Positions 59,287-64,000 of a stretch of DNA of 64,000 nucleotides are shown here, in pieces. Both the position numbers and the translations under genes were made by a program. The stretch's first letter is position 1, and each line of letters starts with the position of its first letter. Source of the DNA: Zygnema cylindricum (taxonomy: Eukaryota; Streptophyta; Zygnematophyceae; Zygnematales; Zygnemataceae); assembly GCA_037447655.1 (NCBI GenBank), contig JBBHKE010000478.1, forward strand, positions 241,466 through 305,465, written 5' to 3'. The notes under the pieces were generated by a model. It was not told the DNA's origin. It saw only the letters and a list, made by a program, of their open reading frames with translations, and made no database searches.

Positions 59287-59649
59287 ATTTTTTTCTAAGG
59301 GCAGCTGTTGGGAAACTTCCAGACATCATATCTTATGGTTTACTTAATCATTTGGGCTGCAATTTTGGGAATTGTCAGTTTACTTTGTTGTGTATCACTG
59401 TGAGAAATTTGAGGCATATTGGCCTTTTAAGTCATATTTTGTATAAGCTGAAAGTTGGCTCTTGAATAGGTGTTTGATAGCGTATGTTGTTTTCCATGTC
59501 TTCTTCCACTACTACTGCTAGTCCTCCTGCTACAGCGTTGGTTTTAGATCAACAGTTTTCACTTTTTTTTATTTGATTTATAATGCTTCTTTTATTTCAT
59601 TTTATTCATTCATATTATAATTCATACATTTATATCGCTCTTCATCTTT
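59287..59649. other. No recognised feature
   Basis: T-rich sequence. The frame through 59265-59465 (KLPDIISYGLLNHLGC) begins inside the LTR and has no motif I can name. Confidence 0.35.
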
Positions 59650-60341
59650 GTCGCATCTTCTCATTCATTCCCTCTCGTCCTCACTCTAACACCCACCGTT
59701 TGTCATGCACTTTACCTCACCCTCTTTATATATGCCTCCTCTTCCTCTCGTTTGCACACTCCCCTCTCTTTTCTTCCTCGATCGCTCTCTTTTCCTCCCC
59801 TTCTTCCTCTTCTCACCCTTAGAGTCACACTCTCATCTTCCTCCCCATTTCTCATCTCCCTACTTGATAATGCACTCTCCCTCTCTATCCCACTTTTAGC
59901 CATCCCTTGGTGTCACCACTCTCTCACTCATTTGCACTCTCATTTCCCCCCCCTCTCACTCTCCTTCCCACTCTCTCACCCACTCTCTCTCCTCTTTTCC
60001 TTAAAAGTCTCCCTCTCTCTCTCACATTCCCTCATCCTCCCCATATTTTCTGGTGCCCTCTCCCTAATTTGCACCCTCAATTGGCCCCTCTTCTCACTCG
60101 CCTTCCCACCCTCTCACCCACTCTTTTCCCTTGTCTCCTTAACGGTCTCCCTCTCTCTTATACATTCCTTTATCTTCCCCGATTTTCCACCCCTCTCTCC
60201 CTCATTTGCACCCTCATTTGCCCTTGTTCTCACTCTCCTTCCCACCCCCTTACTCCCACTCTCTCCTCTTTTTCGTAAAATTCTCCCTCTCTACCGCACA
60301 TTCCTACGTCCTCTCCCTATTTTTCACGTACACCTTCCCCA
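59650..60341. repeat. CT-rich tract with a 137-bp tandem repeat
   Basis: Pyrimidine-rich throughout. From 59931 a 137-bp unit recurs at 60068 and 60205. Each copy begins TTTGCAC(C/T)CTCA, continues TCTCACTCTCCTTCCCAC, and includes a conserved CTCCTTAA or CTTTTTCGTAAAA step and a CACATTCC word. A further partial start (CTCATTTGCACC) lies near 60579, beyond the insert at 60345. Overlapping open frames of up to 210 codons are compositional. Confidence 0.75.
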
Positions 60342-60344
60342 TAT

Positions 60345-60560
60345 TCCCTACATCATTGAGCGACAAGGTTGTTTCATCATTTAAAGCGACCCAGCGATGA
60401 GACAACCTCAACGTTGAACCATTAATAGGCGACCATCTACTCTCATCGCTGGAAGTAGGCCAACGATGAGAAGGCATGTTAGCCGGACCACCGTTCAGCG
60501 ACGAGGTTGTCTCTTCGTTGGCAATGAGCCAGCGTTGAGAGAGCCTCGTACATGAGCCAT
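60345..60560. repeat. Inverted-repeat insert within the CT tract
   Basis: This segment differs in base composition from its surroundings. CAGCGATGAGACAACCTC (about 60391-60408) faces GAGGTTGTCTCTTCGTTG (about 60503-60520), an inverted repeat with two mismatches. CAACGATGAGA and CTCATCGCTGG words also occur between the arms. It separates two parts of the tandem array, so it may be a small mobile element or a hairpin. Confidence 0.45.
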
Positions 60561-60712
60561 GTTTCCACCTCTCTCTCCCTCATTTGCACCATTTTTTTCT
60601 TGTCCCCTCTCACTCTCCATCTCAAACTGGCATTCTGCTAGTAGTTTTTCAGTTTTGGCCATGGCACCCCGTTTGTACACTTGGAATTAGATGGTTAACC
60701 ATCGAGCTTTTT

Positions 60713-60740
60713 CTTTAAAAAAAAAAAAAAAAAAAAAAAA
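60713..60740. repeat. Poly(A) run
   Basis: About 24 consecutive A residues. No upstream coding body or other retrocopy sign is visible. Confidence 0.6.
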
Positions 60741-61304
60741 TTGAACAATAAAAAGGTATATTGTGAAAAAGCAAAAACGTTTTTACTTTACATTATGTGT
60801 ATCGCGATACACATTTTTTTTTCTTTGAGTTTTTTTCTATTCACCACTATTTCCGTACAACCGTTTTTACTTCACTACTTCAGTTACTATTTTTGAAAGA
60901 ATAACAAAGCGACGGTTTTTTTTTTTATCGAAAATTAGTTATATGGAGAGGTACTTTTGGGAAGTGTTTTTTGTACTTTTGTCATCATTATCATACTTTT
61001 AGAACCTTTTCAAATCTTTTGTAAGACTTGCAAAATAATAATAATAAATGATAAAAACACAAAATCTTGTTAACATTACTTGAGAAAAGAAAAACACAAA
61101 GTTGAAATTAGCCAAAAACAATTGAATTTCAAAATTTCAAAAACTTATTTGACATACTTTATCTCTCTCGACGATTGAAAATACAAATTGACGTATATAA
61201 TTCCATACCATAAATAATGTTGCATTGCCACATTATTCGTACCAATCTGAGAAATAAACGTCTTTTTTAGATATCTCCTCCTTGTGTTTTTTACGTCTAT
61301 ATCG

Positions 61305-61470
61305 ATACTTGTACTCTCTCACTATCCCTCTCTCTTTCTCTCTCTCTCTCCTTTTCGCCCTCTCTCCTTCTCACAATCTCTCCTTTTCTCCCTCTCTTCC
61401 TCTCTTCCTCTCACCCTCTATCTCTCTCTTCGTGTCTTTTTCCTTCTCCCTCTCTTCCTCTCTCCAAAAG
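61305..61470. repeat. CT-rich low-complexity tract
   Basis: CTCTCTCTCCTT and CTCCCTCTCTTCC words without a fixed period. It abuts the copia integrase remnant at 61480. Confidence 0.8.
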
Positions 61471-61479
61471 ATGTTGTGT

Positions 61480-61850
61480 CGAATATCATGGATCATGGCA
61501 CGCACAATTTCTTTGAAGTGTCCAATTCCTTCTCTCCAATATTCCATTAGATTCGAGAGAATAAGGGGCCATAGGTTGTTGCCTTCTCCCCCACTCCTTA
61601 CAAATATTTGTAAAATGAACGAATTCACCTCCGCTATCCAACCTTTTAGGTTTTTTTAAGGTTATTTTACGATTTCAACTTGTGACCCAATTGAAGCTCG
61701 GCCATCACAACCCACTCTTGAAACTTCTCTTAGGCATAACTCAAGGTTTACGGGAGTAATAATCAGCAATGACAAAAATGTATTGATTACCACTCAAAAA
61801 CCTTGGCTTTGCATGACCACAAAGATACACAGAGAATTTGTTTGCATAAG
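61480..61850 (-). pseudogene. Decayed copia integrase fragment
   Basis: Read on the minus strand, YLCGHAKPRFLSGNQYIFVI and ADYYSRK resemble the first integrase block (DLCGP, SLGG.KY, DDYSR). After stops, SGGEFVHFTNICKEWG and then APYSLESNGILERRNWTL match the later DNGGEF and PYTPQQNGVAERRNRTL blocks. Order and spacing fit a copia integrase core with several stops and shifts. It is a different lineage from copies A-D, and no LTRs are recognised around it. Confidence 0.6.
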
Positions 61851-63876
61851 AACTAAGTTCTAGTGGATTCTCAGTGTGCTATTTCACATCATTCACATTG
61901 TTTATTATGCAAACCTATTCTCTGCTAATTTTTTACGTTAGCCGTTTCCTCTCCGTTAATTTATTTGACGTTTTTTTCCGCATTGGTTTGGTTACTCCCT
62001 TGTCAAGTTTTTCCAGTTTTGTTTTTTACTTTTTATTTCTTTTGTTCGTTTTTACTTAAATGGTTTACCGTCACAATTATGTATTTTATTTTTATTCAAA
62101 CCGTCGAAACCAACAAAATAAAGCTCAAATGAGAACATTGTACCTTGTTTTCAATTCAAATTTCACAAAGTGCATTAAAAATAACAATTTTACACGGTAA
62201 CATTCAAATTATGAACACCTAACATGTCCTCTTTTTGTACAGTTACGAATCATTTTTTTAGTAGGAATTTTAAAGTTATGCCCCTTTTGCAAATTTCTTT
62301 TTTACAACTAGAATGTAAACTTTTTTTTTTCAAATGAATATGATTTGTACACTTATATAAATGCCTTTAATACTATATTATTGACTACAAAAATGATTGA
62401 AAACATATTATTAATCAAAATTCTGAAAACAATACAGCATCTTTTGACAAAAACCCTAGAAACTCCTACGGTAAAAAACCTTAAAAAATATCTAACTCTT
62501 TAAAAACCTCTTTAATCTTTACACAACCGTCACATTTGCTTGTTTTTGAATTTACTTCCAGTCTCCTCTGAACATTTTTGATGGCGATTTTGGAAAATAA
62601 AATTTGTCTTGTTGTCATCTCCTTACAGCTTTCTTGTCCTCCACGGAATAAATAAGATTGTTTTCCTATCCATCTTCAACACCCTCCAGCAAATTATTGG
62701 TTGCCAACATTTCGTGGACTTTTTGACCAGTTGTAATACACAAAAAAAAGAGAAAAAAAAGGAGAGGGAGAGAGAGAGGGAGAGGAAATATGAGAGGGAG
62801 AGGGAGTGGGAGAGGGAGAGATAGGGAGTCGTTATTTTATTTCTGATTGTTTCTAGATTGTTGGCAAAATTTATTTCCAAAAATAAATGCAAGCTCACAT
62901 AATTTCATCCACATTAGTTGATGGCCATAAATCTTCGATTTAAAACGCAAATGATTATAATTCTAGAAACTACATGCATTGTACTTTTTCTGAGGTCGTT
63001 TCTTTTAAAGGAAAATAGGACAATGTTTTAATGGACCCAACAAGGGAAAAATTGGCAATGGAAAAAAATAATTTACCTCCAAAATGCCAAAATTTGTTTC
63101 CGTCAAAACACGAATTGCTCTCGGTGGTCCATTTTTTTTATATTTTTCAAATAGGTCATCAAAATTTGGTTCAGCATCAGAAAAAGACAAATGTGAGAGC
63201 AATCTTGCCTTCAAAATTGCATCTAACCATGGAAGATTAGTAAATTTTGCCTTTAAAGTGGTGTGAAGAAGAAATTCCCCAATAAAAAACAAAAAAAAAA
63301 TCAAAAAAACACGAAAAACAAAAGAAAAAAGTAGAATTTTGTGATGTTTATCTCTTGTTCAATACAATAAGAAAGATTTTTTTGAAAAAGGGGAGTGGCT
63401 TTTAAAAATAATAATTAACGATCCAGTTAAAAACATGCCAACAACAAAACAAAAATGAATGGAAAAATAAATATAAGAGCCTTTCAAGCTTTTGCTATTT
63501 GTGTATCTGGGTTTTCAAAAAGAAAAAATGTTACATATTTCGTTTAATGTATCGTTTGAATTTTGGACGTTGCATATTTTATAGAGCGTCACAATAAAGC
63601 ACGAATAGGTGAAATTGAGCGCGGGTTGTAGTGGAAAAATATGGACTTGGTAGGCGACGAAGTATTTGGTGAAAGCGTCATGGAATCGCTACAAATTAAT
63701 GGATGTACTGACTTTTTTAAGAATTGGAGCTGGTAAAGAAAAGCAATTAGTGTTACGTTATCTAGGACGATTTCAGCCATAATGTTTACGTGGATAAAAA
63801 ATTTGCCACACGTAATGTTGAGTGACTAATCATGTGACGAGTTACTAATGATCATTCATATTTTTTGTGGAAAAGA
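61851..63876. other. AT-rich region, no confident gene
   Basis: Contains a GA-rich tract at 62755-62825. A minus-strand stretch at about 63064-63260 reads as a possible exon (KARLLSHLSFSDAEPNFDDL, then NGPPRAIRVLTETNFGILE before a GTAAAT donor), but no family is recognised and no partner exon is found. No terminal repeats or RNA genes are seen. Confidence 0.35.
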
Positions 63877-64000
63877 TGAAACTCTGAGACCTCCATAAGT
63901 CCTCAGAGTGGACAGCTTCCAAGAAGCCTCTAGGATAATCCTGACCCCTTTGTGTTTAAGCAAAAATAACTGCCACCCTGGCAGACAAAAACTCTGACCA
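63877..64000 (-). mobile_element. Start of another copia LTR (F), runs off the window
   Basis: These 124 bp, TGAAACTCTGAGACCTCC onward, are exactly the reverse complement of the last 124 bp of the copia C LTR. This indicates a further, very recent minus-strand copy extending beyond the right edge. Confidence 0.9.

Noticed and set aside
59752-60384. 210-codon frame rich in Ser, Leu and Pro
   Set aside because: It is explained by a CT-rich tandem repeat open in several frames at once.

Overview
The window is eukaryotic nuclear DNA. It carries a seven-exon gene with GT-AG introns, hAT, Harbinger-like and small inverted-repeat DNA transposons, and Ty1/copia and Ty3/gypsy (chromovirus) LTR retrotransposons. 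The GT23-type fucosyltransferase gene and a copia priming site matching initiator tRNA-Met suggest a streptophyte, perhaps a non-seed land plant. The species cannot be fixed from the sequence alone. No bacterial operons, tRNA or rRNA genes or CRISPR arrays were seen.

Layout. 1-5200: short inverted-repeat elements, including AT-rich foldback elements with very long terminal repeats. 5463-11101: a Harbinger-like MITE inside a hAT-like MITE, then a complete hAT transposon (6649-11101) with a perfect 8-bp target duplication and a decayed transposase. 11450-12640: a minus-strand copia gag remnant split by a MITE, abutting a short plus-strand fragment that reads as the N-terminus of a Bacteroidota-type ribosomal protein bS6. 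12838-14610: low-complexity and tandem repeats and another Harbinger-like MITE. 15524-21896 (minus): the one clear host gene, a 593-codon GT23-like alpha-1,6-fucosyltransferase homologue whose exon phases all agree. Its promoter region and exons 1-2 are repeated, apparently without change, at 24543-27372. 28056-28826: a hAT deletion derivative.

31741-59286 is a nested retrotransposon block. A diverged copia (D) is followed by copia A, which is cut off by the 5' LTR of a decayed gypsy chromovirus. The gypsy is interrupted by copia B (minus strand, TSD TCAAC) and copia C (plus strand, TSD GCAGG), and closed by a diverged LTR at 58799-59286. Copia C is almost intact, with identical-looking LTRs and one in-frame TAG. 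The first 124 bp of a matching LTR (F) run off the right edge of the window.

The strongest points are a copia lineage primed by the anticodon arm of initiator tRNA-Met, with a reading frame that starts inside the LTR and runs through the primer site; the bS6-like bacterial fragment; an accessory ORF downstream of the chromovirus integrase; two defective copia copies sharing the same frameshifts; and the partial duplication of the fucosyltransferase gene.
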